DNA of 64,000 bases from Corynebacterium tapiri (GTDB taxonomy: Bacteria > Actinomycetota > Actinomycetes > Mycobacteriales > Mycobacteriaceae), in contig NZ_VDHJ01000003.1 in NCBI RefSeq assembly GCF_006334925.1, positions 1 to 64,000 of the forward strand, read 5' to 3'. The notes beneath the pieces were generated by a model. That model did not search any database. It was not told the origin of the DNA and worked only from the letters and a program-made list of their open reading frames with translations. Below, in pieces: positions 45,932-56,100 of this stretch. The stretch's first letter is position 1. Each line of letters opens with the position of its first letter. The position numbers and the translations under genes are program-made.

Positions 45932-46668
45932 TGAGTAGGGATCTGCATAGCCTGGGCATGAGCTTTGACACGTGGCAGGAGGCCGTCGAGGCGGCGATCG
46001 CCACCAACCAGCTGAGTGTGATCGGTGAACTAAACGGGGGCCAGCTCGTTCAGTACGGCGACGCCTCCGGCGCGCTGATCACCATTCTGGCCGTCGAGCC
46101 CTTTGCCACCTTCGCGGGCTTCCAGGCGGAGACCCAGACGTTTGGCAATGTGACCATGCTCAACGACGTCCTCGCGTTCTGCGAAGTTCTCGATCCGCGC
46201 GGCAAGGTCATGACCGCCGTGACCGCCAACCTGGTACAGGGTCCACTGCTGGCAGAGCTGCCCACCCAGGAATGGCAGCAGCTGGGTATTACCGCTTTGA
46301 CCATTGAGCACGCCGTCTACGAGAGCGCCCAGACCTACGAGGCGCAGACCGGCCAGCCTCTGGGCATGTTGCTCTCGGAGGGCGCGCAGGTCGTGGCCGC
46401 GGGCAACGGGAGCTCGGCACCCGATGCCGCCGCCCAGTTCTCTGCCCGCGTGCTGGAGGCCGAGTACCGCCACAACCAGCTCACCGGCCAGCGCTTTATC
46501 CACGCCATCGTCGACGGGGCTTTCCCCTTCGACGTCTGCCTGCCCGATAGCCCGCAGCTACCGGCCAAGGATTCGGTTATCGCCGGCACCGCGGTGATGA
46601 CCGCCATGGTGCTCTCCCCCGTCGGCGGCGGATGTGGCGGCTGCGGCGGCAGCTGCGGTTGTAGCTAG
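45931..46668 (+). CDS. Conserved corynebacterial protein with Gly/Cys-rich C-terminal tail
   Basis: About 245 residues with no recognised family. The body is a soluble alpha/beta protein: LGMSFDTWQEAVEAAIATNQ, then ITAVTANLVQGPLLAELP, with AVVDG-like strands. The striking part is the end, GGGCGGCGGSCGCS, where five of the last 15 residues are cysteines, a pattern suited to metal or Fe-S binding. A single Cys also occurs in FCEVLD and DVCLPD. It lies between hflX and dapF, where corynebacteria carry a conserved hypothetical gene. The start is set by the leaderless promoter at 45917. Function unknown. Confidence 0.75.
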   Translation: MSRDLHSLGMSFDTWQEAVEAAIATNQLSVIGELNGGQLVQYGDASGALITILAVEPFATFAGFQAETQTFGNVTMLNDVLAFCEVLDPRGKVMTAVTANLVQGPLLAELPTQEWQQLGITALTIEHAVYESAQTYEAQTGQPLGMLLSEGAQVVAAGNGSSAPDAAAQFSARVLEAEYRHNQLTGQRFIHAIVDGAFPFDVCLPDSPQLPAKDSVIAGTAVMTAMVLSPVGGGCGGCGGSCGCS

Positions 46669-46686
46669 CTCGCTTATCGACGCCTT

Positions 46687-47511
46687 TTAAACCACCAAGT
46701 GCCCGCGCGCCACGATGCGCGAGGGGCCGGTGAGGGTGCAGTTTTCATCCTCGATGGTGACCTGTACCTCGCCGCCGGGAACGACGACGGTCACGCTTCC
46801 GGTTGCCTGGCCGGCGTCGGCAAGCGCGGCGCGAGCGGCAGCCACCGTGCCGGTTCCGCAAGAGCGGGTCTCGCCCACCCCGCGCTCCCACACGCGCATG
46901 TGCACGCGGCCGTCCTCGAGAGGTGTGAGCACCTCGACGTTCACGCCCGCCGGGAAGAACTCCGGGTCGAACTCGGGGGCGACCAGCTCGAGGGCCTCCA
47001 GGTCCGATGCGGTCATGCCCGGAACCACGCACGCCAGGTGCGGATTGCCCACATCCACACCGAGGCCGGCAAAGTGATGCGAGCCAATCAGCGCAGTGGA
47101 CACGCCGGTGACCTCCGCGGCGCCCATGCCCACGGTCACGCTGGCCTCGCTTTCAGTAGCCGAGTGCACGGTCACCTCCCGCTCGCCGGCGCGGGTACCG
47201 ATGCGGAAGCTGCCCTGAAGCCCCTCTTCCACCGCCAGCCAATGCGCGAAGACGCGCACGCCGTTGCCACACATCTCGGCAATCGAGCCGTCGGCATTGC
47301 GGTAGTCCATGAACCACAGCTCGGGATCGCATTCGGCGTCAACGTGCTTGGCACGCACTACGCGCAGCAGTCCGTCGCCGCCGATGCCGGCGCGGCGGTC
47401 GCACAAAAAGGCCACGGTATCGGGACTTAAGTCGATCTCCCCGTGCTCATCGGGGATGATCACAAAGTCGTTTTCCGTACCGTGGCCCTTGGCAAAAATC
47501 CGTGCAGTCAT
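46687..47511 (-). CDS. dapF: Diaminopimelate epimerase
   Basis: Converts LL- to meso-diaminopimelate for lysine and peptidoglycan. It is 274 residues from ATG 47511 ([17 protein letters not shown]). The two catalytic cysteines are in [14 protein letters not shown] and [13 protein letters not shown]. The substrate motif [10 protein letters not shown] is at the N-terminus. A frame continuing to 47580 adds non-conserved residues and is rejected. miaA and hflX nearby reproduce the corynebacterial order. Confidence 0.96.
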   Translation of the reverse strand: MTARIFAKGHGTENDFVIIPDEHGEIDLSPDTVAFLCDRRAGIGGDGLLRVVRAKHVDAECDPELWFMDYRNADGSIAEMCGNGVRVFAHWLAVEEGLQGSFRIGTRAGEREVTVHSATESEASVTVGMGAAEVTGVSTALIGSHHFAGLGVDVGNPHLACVVPGMTASDLEALELVAPEFDPEFFPAGVNVEVLTPLEDGRVHMRVWERGVGETRSCGTGTVAAARAALADAGQATGSVTVVVPGGEVQVTIEDENCTLTGPSRIVARGHLVV

Positions 47512-47521
47512 GCCAGCAATG

Positions 47522-48595
47522 CTAGCGCGAGTCCCCATCTGCCTTGGTCTTGCGAGCGTGCCCCAAAAGAAGGAAGGCAAATCCCATCGCGACCCAGCCA
47601 GAAAGCACCAGCCAGGGGTGCGTGGTGGAGGCCTCGGGGAAGAAGGTGAGGTCGCGAATCAGCGTGTTGGTCGCGCCTGGGACAAAGAGCTGACCGATTT
47701 CGCCCCAGCTACCAGGCAGGAATGCGCTGGGCAAACTTGTTCCGGAAAGTGGGATACCCAGGAGCATGGTGAGTACCGCGCCGACGCCGATGCCCGCCTT
47801 GCCAATCAGATGAGTCAGACCGGTGATAAGGGAGACCGTGGCTGCCAGGCTCAGAGTCAGCGCGCCCCAGATGGCAAAGTTTGCCTCTGGCAGGAACCCG
47901 AATCCGTTGTGGATGATGGCCAGCAGCAGGGATCCGGCAACGGTGGAGTACAGAGCGACTGCCCACACGCGGCGCCACGTACCTCGGATCAGGAGCGAAA
48001 TCAGAGCACCTCCCATGATGCTGCCGATGGTCAGCGGGAGCGCGGCGAGCTTCAAGCCCATTCCTTGCGGGTCGCCAGCGCTTTGCGGCACGACCTCGGT
48101 GATCGTCGCACCCTGCAGGGCCTGGCCGGTCAGCTGCGGTGCCATCTCAGGGTGTTGCTGGATTGCCTGGCCGATGCGGGCCTTCTCCATGCCTTGGGCG
48201 GTGTCGGTGATCATGCCGGTGATCGCGGCGTCGCCTGCCGGGGCGGTCAGCGCTTCAAGGGACGCTCCGGGCTCAGTGGGAAGGACGAAGGCACCGTAGG
48301 CGTCGCGGTGCTTGATGTTGTCGATCGCCTCTTCGCGGGTGTCCACGCGGTGCAGCTCGAAGGGCATCTCCTGGCCCTGCGCCTGGGCGGCTTGCTCGGC
48401 CTGCTCTTCAAAGGCGGCGAAGGATTGCTCGCTGGCGACCACGTCAACGTCGATGCCGTGGGGCTCGGCGGTGTAGGCCGGCCACAGGAAGGCCAGCACA
48501 ACGAGGCTCACGATGGCAACTGGAATCAGTGCCGTCAGGGTGGTCTTGAGCCACGAGGTGGGCTCATTCTTGGGTGGTGTTGCGGCGGTGGACAT
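47522..48595 (-). CDS. YhgE/Pip-like membrane protein, TetR-linked exporter candidate
   Basis: About 357 residues. An N-terminal membrane helix ([22 protein letters not shown]) is followed by a roughly 150-residue extracytoplasmic domain, then five or six membrane segments from about residue 185 ([17 protein letters not shown]). This layout is that of YhgE/Pip and ABC-2-like permease proteins (DUF3533). No ATPase partner is nearby. It is divergent from a TetR regulator, with an operator-like palindrome beside each promoter, the arrangement of inducible efflux genes. The substrate is unknown. Confidence 0.7.
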   Translation of the reverse strand: MSTAATPPKNEPTSWLKTTLTALIPVAIVSLVVLAFLWPAYTAEPHGIDVDVVASEQSFAAFEEQAEQAAQAQGQEMPFELHRVDTREEAIDNIKHRDAYGAFVLPTEPGASLEALTAPAGDAAITGMITDTAQGMEKARIGQAIQQHPEMAPQLTGQALQGATITEVVPQSAGDPQGMGLKLAALPLTIGSIMGGALISLLIRGTWRRVWAVALYSTVAGSLLLAIIHNGFGFLPEANFAIWGALTLSLAATVSLITGLTHLIGKAGIGVGAVLTMLLGIPLSGTSLPSAFLPGSWGEIGQLFVPGATNTLIRDLTFFPEASTTHPWLVLSGWVAMGFAFLLLGHARKTKADGDSR

Positions 48596-48606
48596 ATCCC
48601 CTCCTC

Positions 48607-48677
48607 AAAACGAATGTTCTTTCTGTTTGGAGATCATGCGCTCGCATTCCGGGATTGTCAAAACGAACGTTCGCTCT
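48607..48677. promoter_or_regulatory. Paired operator sites for the TetR/membrane-protein divergon
   Basis: Two near-identical 18-mers, AAAACGAATGTTCTTTCT at 48607-48624 and AAAACGAACGTTCGCTCT at 48660-48677, each centred on a GAAyGTTC palindrome and spaced 53 bases apart. One sits near each divergent start, as expected for a TetR protein controlling itself and its target. Confidence 0.6.
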
Positions 48678-48690
48678 CTATGATCGGGTC

Positions 48691-49290
48691 ATGCCGAAAA
48701 TCACCGAAGAGCGACGTCAAGCCCAGCGCACCAAGATCCTCGACGCCACCATCGCCGTGATCCAGCGCAAGGGCATCGCCGAGATGTCCATGGGCGACGT
48801 CATCGCCGAATCGGGGCTCTCAGCAGGCGGCATCTACGGGCAGTTCACCAACAAGCGGGAGCTTTTGGCCACCACCGCCAGGGTGCTCCATGACCAGCGC
48901 GTCAGCTACCTCCAGGCCGCAGCCGCTGCGACGCCACTCTCCCATCCCGCCGACGTGCTCACCGACCTAGCTAATCGCAGCTTCGGCGAGGGCGATCTGC
49001 AGGCCCCCGCCCTCCAGGTGTGGGCGTATGCTGCGGCGCATCAGGATCAGTTCCCGGAATCGAGCACCTTCAAGGACGCCATCACCTCAGCGCTCATCGA
49101 CTATCTCCAGGCTTGGTACGCCCACCGCGGTGCTACGGACCCGGAAGCCATCGCCCGCGAGATCACGCCCGCGGTGCACACCTACCTGGCCGGGATCATC
49201 GTCCACTCCACGCTGAACAGCTACTCCGCGCACACCCTCAAGTCCGGCCTCGAAGCCCTTATCGCAGCGCCGCTAAAGCCTGAGCACTGA
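48691..49290 (+). CDS. TetR family transcriptional regulator
   Basis: About 199 residues. The N-terminal helix-turn-helix is [24 protein letters not shown]...[15 protein letters not shown], a typical TetR domain; the C-terminal ligand domain is unassigned. ATG 48691 is preceded by TATGAT (48679-48684), so the message may be leaderless. It probably represses the divergent membrane protein. The 3' end overlaps the convergent miaA gene by 32 bases, an unusually deep tail-to-tail overlap. Confidence 0.9.
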   Translation: MPKITEERRQAQRTKILDATIAVIQRKGIAEMSMGDVIAESGLSAGGIYGQFTNKRELLATTARVLHDQRVSYLQAAAAATPLSHPADVLTDLANRSFGEGDLQAPALQVWAYAAAHQDQFPESSTFKDAITSALIDYLQAWYAHRGATDPEAIAREITPAVHTYLAGIIVHSTLNSYSAHTLKSGLEALIAAPLKPEH

Positions 49291-50161
49291 CGTCACCGCT
49301 CGCATCAATCCAGGTAATCCGCGGGTCGCGCTTAAACCACGATCGCTGCCGGCGCACGTAGCGCCGCGTTCCGGTGGTGGTCTTCTCGCGTGCCTCAGCC
49401 TCGCTCATCTCACCAGCCAGAACCTGCAGCACCTGCGCGTAGCCGATCGCGCGGCCGGCGGTGGAATCGGCAACGAGCCCTCGCTTATCGACGAGCTCAC
49501 GCACCTCCTCCACAAACCCCGAGTCAAACATCTCGTTGGTGCGCTGCTCGATGCGCGGATTCAACCACTCAGCCTCCGTGGCCAGCCCGATGACCTGGGC
49601 GTTCCAACGCGGCGGGGCGTCCTTGGGCGGCTGCGAGGCGGCGAATGGCTTGCCGGTGAGCTCGATGACCTCGAGCGCGCGCACGGTGCGGCGCGGATCC
49701 TTGTCCTCGATCACCTCGGCCGCGGCCGGATCGACCTGGGCCAGCTCGGCGTGCAGCGCATCCACGCCGATCTCCTCGAGCCTGGCCTGATAACGGGCGC
49801 GCACGGCTGGGTCGGTGGGCGGGAAGGCGAAGTCGTCGATAAGCGCCTGGTAGTACAGCATGGACCCACCCACGAAGATGGGCCGAACCCCGCGCGCCAT
49901 GATCTCCTCGGCCGCCTCAACGGCCATTTCCTGGTAGCGCGCGACGGAGGCGGTGGTGGTCACATCCAGGACGTCGAAGAGGTGATGCGGGATGCCGCGG
50001 CGTTCGCTGACTGGCAGCTTGGCAGTGCCGATGTCCATGCCGCGGTACATCTGCATGCTGTCGAGGTTGATGATCTCGCCGCCGGTGCGTTTGGCAAGCT
50101 CGAGGCTGAGCGCGGTTTTTCCGGAGGCGGTGGGACCAACGATGACGAGGGGGCGAATCAC
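49259..50161 (-). CDS. miaA: tRNA dimethylallyltransferase MiaA
   Basis: Adds dimethylallyl to A37 of tRNAs reading UNN codons; MiaB, encoded 12 kb away, then methylthiolates it. It is 300 residues. The P-loop [16 protein letters not shown] is at residue 9, the Asp-containing [15 protein letters not shown] follows, and the tRNA-binding motif with [10 protein letters not shown] and [16 protein letters not shown] is present. GTG 50161 is preceded at exactly eight bases by TAGTCT (minus strand), the leaderless layout. The dimethylallyl donor derives from the MEP pathway begun by Dxs. Confidence 0.95.
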   Translation of the reverse strand: MIRPLVIVGPTASGKTALSLELAKRTGGEIINLDSMQMYRGMDIGTAKLPVSERRGIPHHLFDVLDVTTTASVARYQEMAVEAAEEIMARGVRPIFVGGSMLYYQALIDDFAFPPTDPAVRARYQARLEEIGVDALHAELAQVDPAAAEVIEDKDPRRTVRALEVIELTGKPFAASQPPKDAPPRWNAQVIGLATEAEWLNPRIEQRTNEMFDSGFVEEVRELVDKRGLVADSTAGRAIGYAQVLQVLAGEMSEAEAREKTTTGTRRYVRRQRSWFKRDPRITWIDASGDVSAQALAALR

Positions 50162-50175
50162 AGGTGTTAAGACTA
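50161..50175 (-). promoter_or_regulatory. -10 element of leaderless miaA
   Basis: On the minus strand TAGTCT (50175-50170) precedes GTG 50161 by eight bases. Confidence 0.5.
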
Positions 50176-50246
50176 CGGGGCGGTATATATTGGTTCGAGA
50201 CTGCCCGCAGCCTGCACGTGTATCGACTGTGAGAGACTAATTAACC

Positions 50247-51596
50247 ATGACCATTGAGCAACCGAACCAGCCCACCTCGACCCCGAAGCCGGGGCCCAAG
50301 CCAGGCCCTAAGCCAGGTCCGAAACCGGGCCCCAAGCCAGGGTCGAGCGGTGTTCGCCCGGTGCCGGTGGCAGCACCGGTAACTGCTAACCCGCAGGAGT
50401 TCGGCCGCGTGGATGAGTCCGGAACGGTGTACCTCAAGACCAAGAGTGGCGAGCGTGCCGTGGGCTCTTGGCAGGCTGGTTCCCCGGAGGAGGGCCTGAA
50501 GCACTTTTCTGCCCGCTTTGCGGATCTGGCCACCGAGGTGGAGCTGCTCGAGGCTCGCGTGAAGGCCAACCCGAGTGAGGCGGCGGCGATCCGCACGCAG
50601 GCCGCAGCACTGCTCGAGGGGTTGCCCACTGCTGCCGTGGTCGGGGACGTGGACTCGCTGGAAGCGCGCCTGAAGCAGGTCATGAACCACTCCATTGAGG
50701 CCGGCGAGCAGGCGAAGCAGGACAAGCAGCGCCGCCGCACCGAGGCGATTGCTCGCAAGGAGGCGCTGGCCGCCGAGGTCGAGGAGATCGCCGAGAACTC
50801 CACCGAGTGGAAGGCCGCGGGCGATCGTATCCGCGAGATCCTGGATGAGTGGAAGACCATCCGCGGCATTGATCGTCAGACCGACGACGCGCTGTGGAAG
50901 CGCTACTCGCGTGCCCGCGATAGCTTTAACCGCCGCCGCGGAGCGCACTTCGCCGAGCTCGATCGCGGCCGCGCAGCCGCCAAGCGCAAGAAGGAGGAGC
51001 TGGTCGAGCGTGCCGAGGCCCTGTCCGCCTCCACCGACTGGTCCGAGACCGCCCGCGCGTATCGCGACCTGATGAGCGAGTGGAAGGCCGCCGGACGCGC
51101 TCCCCGCGAGGCCGATGACGCCCTGTGGGCCAAGTTCCGCGCCGCCCAGGATGCCTTCTTTGGTGCGCGCGACAAGGTCAACGCCGAGCGCGACGCCGAG
51201 TTTGCTGCAAACGCCGAGGCCAAGGATGCGCTGCTGGCCGAGTACGACGCCCAGATCGATCCCGCCAAGGGCCTGGGTGCTGCGAAGGCCAAGCTGCGCG
51301 AGCTGCAGGACAAGTGGGACGAGATCGGTTACGTGCCGCGTAACCAGGTCCGCGAGTACGAGGACAAGATCGCCGCGGTGGAAAAGCGCGTTGCCGACGC
51401 CGAGGACGCGCAGTGGCGTCGCACCGACCCGGAGGCTCAGGCGCGCGTGGCCCAGTTTGAGGCCAAGGTTGCGGACTTCAAGGCCCAGGCAGAGGCTGCC
51501 GAGGCCAAGGGCAAGGCCGCCAAGGCCGCCGAGCTGCGCGCTCAGGCCGAGCAATGGGAGCAGTTCGCTGCCGCTGCGCGCGCCGCGGTGAACTAG
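50247..51596 (+). CDS. DUF349 domain protein
   Basis: About 449 residues, soluble and strongly helical. It opens with a disordered Pro/Lys/Gly tail of five PKPG units (residues 13-32), then a short folded region (RVDESGTVYLKTKSGERAVG). Four DUF349 repeats follow, each with WK-x-x-G/W-RKI-like and DDALW-K-RY/FR motifs (DEWKTIRGIDRQTDDALW, SEWKAAGRAPREADDALW). A coiled-coil C-terminus ends the protein. Biochemical role unknown. The same PKPG-tail plus DUF349 architecture is common in actinobacteria. Confidence 0.9.
   Translation: MTIEQPNQPTSTPKPGPKPGPKPGPKPGPKPGSSGVRPVPVAAPVTANPQEFGRVDESGTVYLKTKSGERAVGSWQAGSPEEGLKHFSARFADLATEVELLEARVKANPSEAAAIRTQAAALLEGLPTAAVVGDVDSLEARLKQVMNHSIEAGEQAKQDKQRRRTEAIARKEALAAEVEEIAENSTEWKAAGDRIREILDEWKTIRGIDRQTDDALWKRYSRARDSFNRRRGAHFAELDRGRAAAKRKKEELVERAEALSASTDWSETARAYRDLMSEWKAAGRAPREADDALWAKFRAAQDAFFGARDKVNAERDAEFAANAEAKDALLAEYDAQIDPAKGLGAAKAKLRELQDKWDEIGYVPRNQVREYEDKIAAVEKRVADAEDAQWRRTDPEAQARVAQFEAKVADFKAQAEAAEAKGKAAKAAELRAQAEQWEQFAAAARAAVN
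50283..50342 (+). repeat. In-frame 12-base repeat encoding (PKPG)5
   Basis: Five copies of a degenerate 12-base unit (CCGAAGCCGGGG, CCCAAGCCAGGC and similar) in the DUF349 gene. Synonymous differences between the units show it is not a very recent expansion. Confidence 0.9.
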
Positions 51597-52618
51597 TGCA
51601 CCTGGTTCAGGTTCCGGCAGCAGAGTGCGACCTGCTGCGCACCTTCGTCTTCTCCTCCAATCTGGCCGCCCAGGAGCTCACGGGTGACGCGGCGGCCTCA
51701 GTGGACATCGAGCGCGTGATTACGCGGCTCAAGGGTTCCGACGAGTCCCGCGCCGTCTTGCTCGCCGCGCTGGAAGCACCTTCTCTGGGGGATCTTGGCG
51801 AGCTTGGCCTTCCCGTGGTGCGTGGTGAGGCAGATGCCCTCGGGTTCGTGTGGCTCACCCTGCCGTTGTTGGAGGACACGGACACACTCGAGCTCGATGT
51901 GGTGCTCGCTCCTGACTTATTGCCCCTGCCGGGCGAGGAGTTGGAGCCGGAGGCGCGCGAGGTGACTGAGGCGCTTATCGACGCTTCTTTGCACGCCGCG
52001 CCTCTATTTGGGCGCGTGCGTCTGCAGTGGTGGACGGATCGCGCGCCGGGTGGCGAGTGGGAAGAGCAAGTAACCGTGGCGCAGTATGTGGTGGATCTCT
52101 CCGCCGTGCAGCTCGGCGCTGCTACGGAGCACTCAGTTCTGCGAGACCTGGACTGTGGAGAGCACACACACGATGTTTGCCGGCTGCTGAGCATCTTCTC
52201 CGAGGACGAGGACACCGGCAAGCTCGTCACCGAGCCCATCCGCTGGGACGCCGAACGCCTACGCGGTGCCCGAGAACGCCTGCTGGATCGGCGCGACCGC
52301 GATCTCATCGTGTTGCTGCGTGACAGCGCGGGCCGAGCACTAGCGCTGGCCCAGGCCACCCACCACGAGGGCACCACTGTGGCGGAGCTCGGAGCGGTGG
52401 TGGTCGAGCGCGATCAGCGCGGCCACGGGCACGGCCGCCAAGCCCTCGACGCGCTACTCCATTCCATGCATCTGCACTGGCCGCACATAGAACACCTGTA
52501 CGCGGCCGTAAACGCACAGGACGCCGCAGCATTAGCCCAGCTCAACGCGCTGCACGCCCGCGAGATTACGCGGCTGACCTGCTTCGAACACCGGGGGTAC
52601 ACCCCCGCAAACGAATAA
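51596..52618 (+). CDS. GNAT family N-acetyltransferase
   Basis: About 340 residues. The C-terminal third carries the GNAT acetyl-CoA loop (VVVERDQRGHGHGRQALDALL, the Q/R-x-x-G-x-G/A pattern), while the N-terminal two thirds form a second, degenerate GNAT-like domain. The substrate is unknown. GTG 51596 shares one base with the stop of the DUF349 gene (TAGTG), so the two are coupled. A start further upstream at 51554 would overlap the DUF349 frame and is unlikely. Confidence 0.8.
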   Translation: MHLVQVPAAECDLLRTFVFSSNLAAQELTGDAAASVDIERVITRLKGSDESRAVLLAALEAPSLGDLGELGLPVVRGEADALGFVWLTLPLLEDTDTLELDVVLAPDLLPLPGEELEPEAREVTEALIDASLHAAPLFGRVRLQWWTDRAPGGEWEEQVTVAQYVVDLSAVQLGAATEHSVLRDLDCGEHTHDVCRLLSIFSEDEDTGKLVTEPIRWDAERLRGARERLLDRRDRDLIVLLRDSAGRALALAQATHHEGTTVAELGAVVVERDQRGHGHGRQALDALLHSMHLHWPHIEHLYAAVNAQDAAALAQLNALHAREITRLTCFEHRGYTPANE

Positions 52619-52638
52619 CTCGCGTGCATTCCTGGCAG

Positions 52639-52652
52639 TACTCTGTAAGCCA
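52639..52652 (+). promoter_or_regulatory. -10 element of the chimeric gene
   Basis: TACTCT at 52639-52644, seven bases, then ATG 52652. It indicates that the chimeric gene downstream keeps a native promoter. Confidence 0.4.
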
Positions 52653-52951
52653 TGACCGCACCTGCTTCATCCATCACCGATTCCACCTACTTCTCCCTTG
52701 GCATGTCGGTGGAGATCCGCGACGAGGAATGGGTGGTCACCAAGGCCGACAAGGCCGTCAACGGCTGGCGCCTGGAGGTGCGCGGGGTTTACAAGGGTCG
52801 GGCGAAGGTGCTTACTGACGCCCAGGTGGACCAGGCTCATCAGTGGGCGGCTGATGGAATGCCAAAAATTGAGGTGGCCCGTCGGCTCGGGATCGGACTG
52901 ACTACGTTCTACAAATATCTCAGTGGGGACAGTGAGGTGGCTGTGAAGTGA
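52652..52951 (+). CDS. Chimeric protein: SNF2-helicase N-terminus fused to serine-recombinase HTH
   Basis: 99 residues. Residues 1-46 (STYFSLGMSVEIRDEEWVV, then NGWRLEVRGV) match the opening of the large actinobacterial SNF2/DEAD-box helicases, which continue with VRDTTATFYTALD-like sequence. From residue ~47 the protein switches to KGRAKVLTDAQVDQAHQWA and ADGMPKIEVARRLGIGLTTFYKYL, the C-terminal helix-turn-helix of Hin/Tn3-type resolvases. So a helicase gene has been cut at about base 52790 and joined in frame to a recombinase tail. It may be an expressed DNA-binding protein or a dead fragment. It marks the left edge of the accessory island. Confidence 0.7.
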   Translation: MTAPASSITDSTYFSLGMSVEIRDEEWVVTKADKAVNGWRLEVRGVYKGRAKVLTDAQVDQAHQWAADGMPKIEVARRLGIGLTTFYKYLSGDSEVAVK

Positions 52952-53183
52952 AAATCCAGCTAGTCGCCAGATTTCTCCGTCTCTACGCCCGCTCCTGCCT
53001 TGAAGGGGCTTCGGGGAGTCACCAGTCTTCGGGCTCTGACTTCATAAGGGACCGGTTGAACATGTGTTCCTTGGAGTACGCCTGATTGTCTTCCTAGTCG
53101 ATCACGAGATATCCGATCGGCACGAACACCAACAATGCAGAGAGCGTTATCCCCTAGGCAGCAGACATCCCCGTCGGGGTTGA

Positions 53184-56100
53184 TCATCCAGCTGTTGTTG
53201 AGGCAAACACCTCCGCCTGCTCCAAGACGAGTTCAATCGCTTTCTTCTCAGCATCGGGCGGGTAATCATACTTGGCGAGAATGCGACGAACCTTCGAACG
53301 CATCGCAGCAAGTACCGACTCCTTCAAGTTCCAGTCAATCGTTGCAGACTGACGCACCGACTTCACCAGCTCACGGGAGATCGCCTTGAGCGTCTCATCA
53401 CCGAGCTCCAGCACCGCAGCATCGTTTTGCACAACCGCGTCGTAGAACGCGATCTCGTCCTCGCGCAGCCCCAGTTCTTCGTGGCGCTGCTGGGTGTCAC
53501 GCAACTCCTTGGCGAGCTTTACCAGCTCAGCAATGACCTCAGCGGTCGTCAGGGAACGGTTAGTATACCGGTTGACGGCTTCATCAAGCATCTCGGAGAA
53601 CTTCCGGCCCTGCACAACATTCGTTCGCTGCACCGTCTTGATCTGATCGTTTAGCAGTCGGTGCAACAGCCCCATCTGAAGATTCGGCTTGTCCTTCTCT
53701 GCCAGCGAGTCCAGGAACTCATCGCTGAGAATCGAGATTTCAGGCGACTCCACTCCAGCAAGTTTGTAGACATCGACTACCTGGTCGGCGGCCACGGCCT
53801 CGTTGAGCAGCTGACCGAGTGCAGTGTCGATCTCGACGGTTCCAACACCACCACGACCGGAATCAGGGTTCTGAATCTTCAGAATCGCCGCCCGCACATC
53901 AGTGAACAATCGAACATCGTTCCTGATTGCCGCTGCTTCGTCCCGAGCACCCGCCAGCGCGAAAGCCTTGGCCAGAGCGAGTACTTGGTTGTTGAACCTC
54001 GATGTTCGATCCGGGTCAGCAATCACGAAGTCCAGGACCTTGGCATACTCGTTCAACCGCTGAGATGCCGACAGCTCGGGTGAGGAATCGTAGTCAACGC
54101 CGTGCAGCAGGGTTCGCACGATGTCGTGCCTCTCCAGCATCACCTGCACCATCTCATCGATCGGCACACCAGCCTGATCACGGTCCGACGGTGAGTACTC
54201 GGCCAGCGCCGTCTGCAGATTGGCGAACACTCCGATGTAGTCCACGATCAGACCACCGGGCTTGTCGCGGAAAGTCCGATTCACGCGGGCGATAGCCTGC
54301 ATGAGTCCCGCACCCTGCATCGTCTTGTCGACATACATCGTGTGCATCGACGGCGCATCGAAGCCGGTCAACCACATGTCACGGACAATGACCAGCTCCA
54401 GAGGGTCACCAGCGTTCTTGGCCCGAAGCTTGAGGTCCTTGCGCACGTCCTTCGAGTGGATGTGAGGTTGGAAGTCCGCAGGATCAGATGCCGAGCCCGT
54501 CATGACGACCTTGATTTTGCCTTTGGCAGGATCATCTGAGTGCCAGTCGGGTCGCAGCGCCACGATCTTCTCGTAGAGCCGCACCGCGATTCGGCGACTC
54601 ATGGTCACGATCATGCCCTTGCCGAACAGCGACTCTCGCCGCTTCTCCCAGTGCTCCACGATGTCGCGAGCTACCAGCTCCAACCTAGACTCCGCGCCGA
54701 CGATCGCCTCCAGGCGTGACCATCGTGACTTCGCCGCCGTGGCCGTGTCTTCTTCAACGGTCTCGGTGATCTTATCTGCGAGGTCGTCCAGGGCAGCAAG
54801 ATCGGTCTCTGACAGATCGATCTTGGCCAGGCGAGATTCGTAGAATATCCGAACCGTCGCGCCGTCCTCAACGGCCCTCGTGAGGTCGTAGACGTCCACG
54901 TAGTCGCCGAACACTGAACGGGTCGATTTGTCGTTCGACTCGATCGGAGTGCCGGTGAATCCGAGGTAGGTCGCTCCAGGCAGCGCATCGCGCATGTGCT
55001 TCGCCAGGCCCGATTTCAGACGGCCGTGTCGGTCGAGGGTCTCGCTGAAGCCATACTGACTCCTGTGCGCTTCGTCAGCGATCACCACCACGTTGCGCCG
55101 GTCCGTAAGGACGGGGTTGATGTCACCGTCTTCACCAGGGGCGAACTTCTGCAGCGTGGTGAAAACGATGCCACCCGAGGCGCGTTTGAGCTTCGCTCGC
55201 AGGTCGGTGCGGGTCGTCGCCTGTACAGGCGCTTCCGGCAGGATCCGCGCTGGCGCGAAGGTCTCCCCAAAGAGCTGATCGTCGAGATCATTGCGGTCAG
55301 TGATGAACACCAGCGTCGGGTTCGCCATGCGCTGATCACGCATGATCTTCGCGGCGTAGAACACCATCTCGAAGCTCTTGCCTGACCCCTGGGTATGCCA
55401 CACAACGCCACCGCGACGGTCTCCGTCGGGGCGAGAAGCCTGCACAGTTGACTCGACAGCCGCGTTCACCGCCCAGTACTGGTGATACTTGGCCACACGC
55501 TTCACGAGTGCCCGGGTCGGCTGTCCTGTCGACTTGTCGGTGACTGTCTCGTCACTGAACACGACGAAGTTCTTCAGCAGGTCCAGGAAACGCTTCGGCT
55601 CGAACACACCCTTGATGAGGACCTCAAGTGCTGGCCGATCGCTGACGACCTCACGACCTTCGATGGTCTTCCACGGCGCGTAGTGCTCGAAAGCCCCCGA
55701 GTAGCTACTCATCGCAGCCGAAGTGCCGTCTGAGATCACGGTGACTGCGTTGGGGACGAACACTGAGGGAATGTCGCGTCGGTAGGTCTGCACCTGGTTC
55801 CATGCCGACTTCAGCGTCGCGTGCTCAGCGGCAGGATTCTTCAGCTCCAGCAACGCGAGCGGGAGCCCGTTGACCATGACGAGTACGTCGGGGCGGCGGT
55901 TTTTGCCGTTCTCGACGATCGTGAACTGATTGGCAGCCACCCAGTCGTTGTTTTCCGGCTCCTCGAAGTCCACGAGCCACAAGCGCATCGTCCGTAGTAG
56001 ACCATCGTCCCCACGATGCTCAACCGGTATTCCTTCCGTGATGAGCTTGTGCAGGCGAGCGTTCTCGTCGATAGGGCTCTGTGACTCGGCACGCTGAAGT

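Noticed and set aside
47309-48760. Plus-strand open frame of 483 codons
   Set aside because: Antisense to dapF and the YhgE-like gene; Gly/Arg/His-rich shadow translation.
50241-51554. Minus-strand open frame of 437 codons opposite the DUF349 gene
   Set aside because: Leu/Gly-rich mirror of a helical coding region; the plus strand carries clear DUF349 motifs.
52960-53187. Short minus-strand frame between the chimera and hsdR
   Set aside because: No recognisable similarity or ribosome site; the 230-base gap is described as empty, though it may be mobile-element debris.
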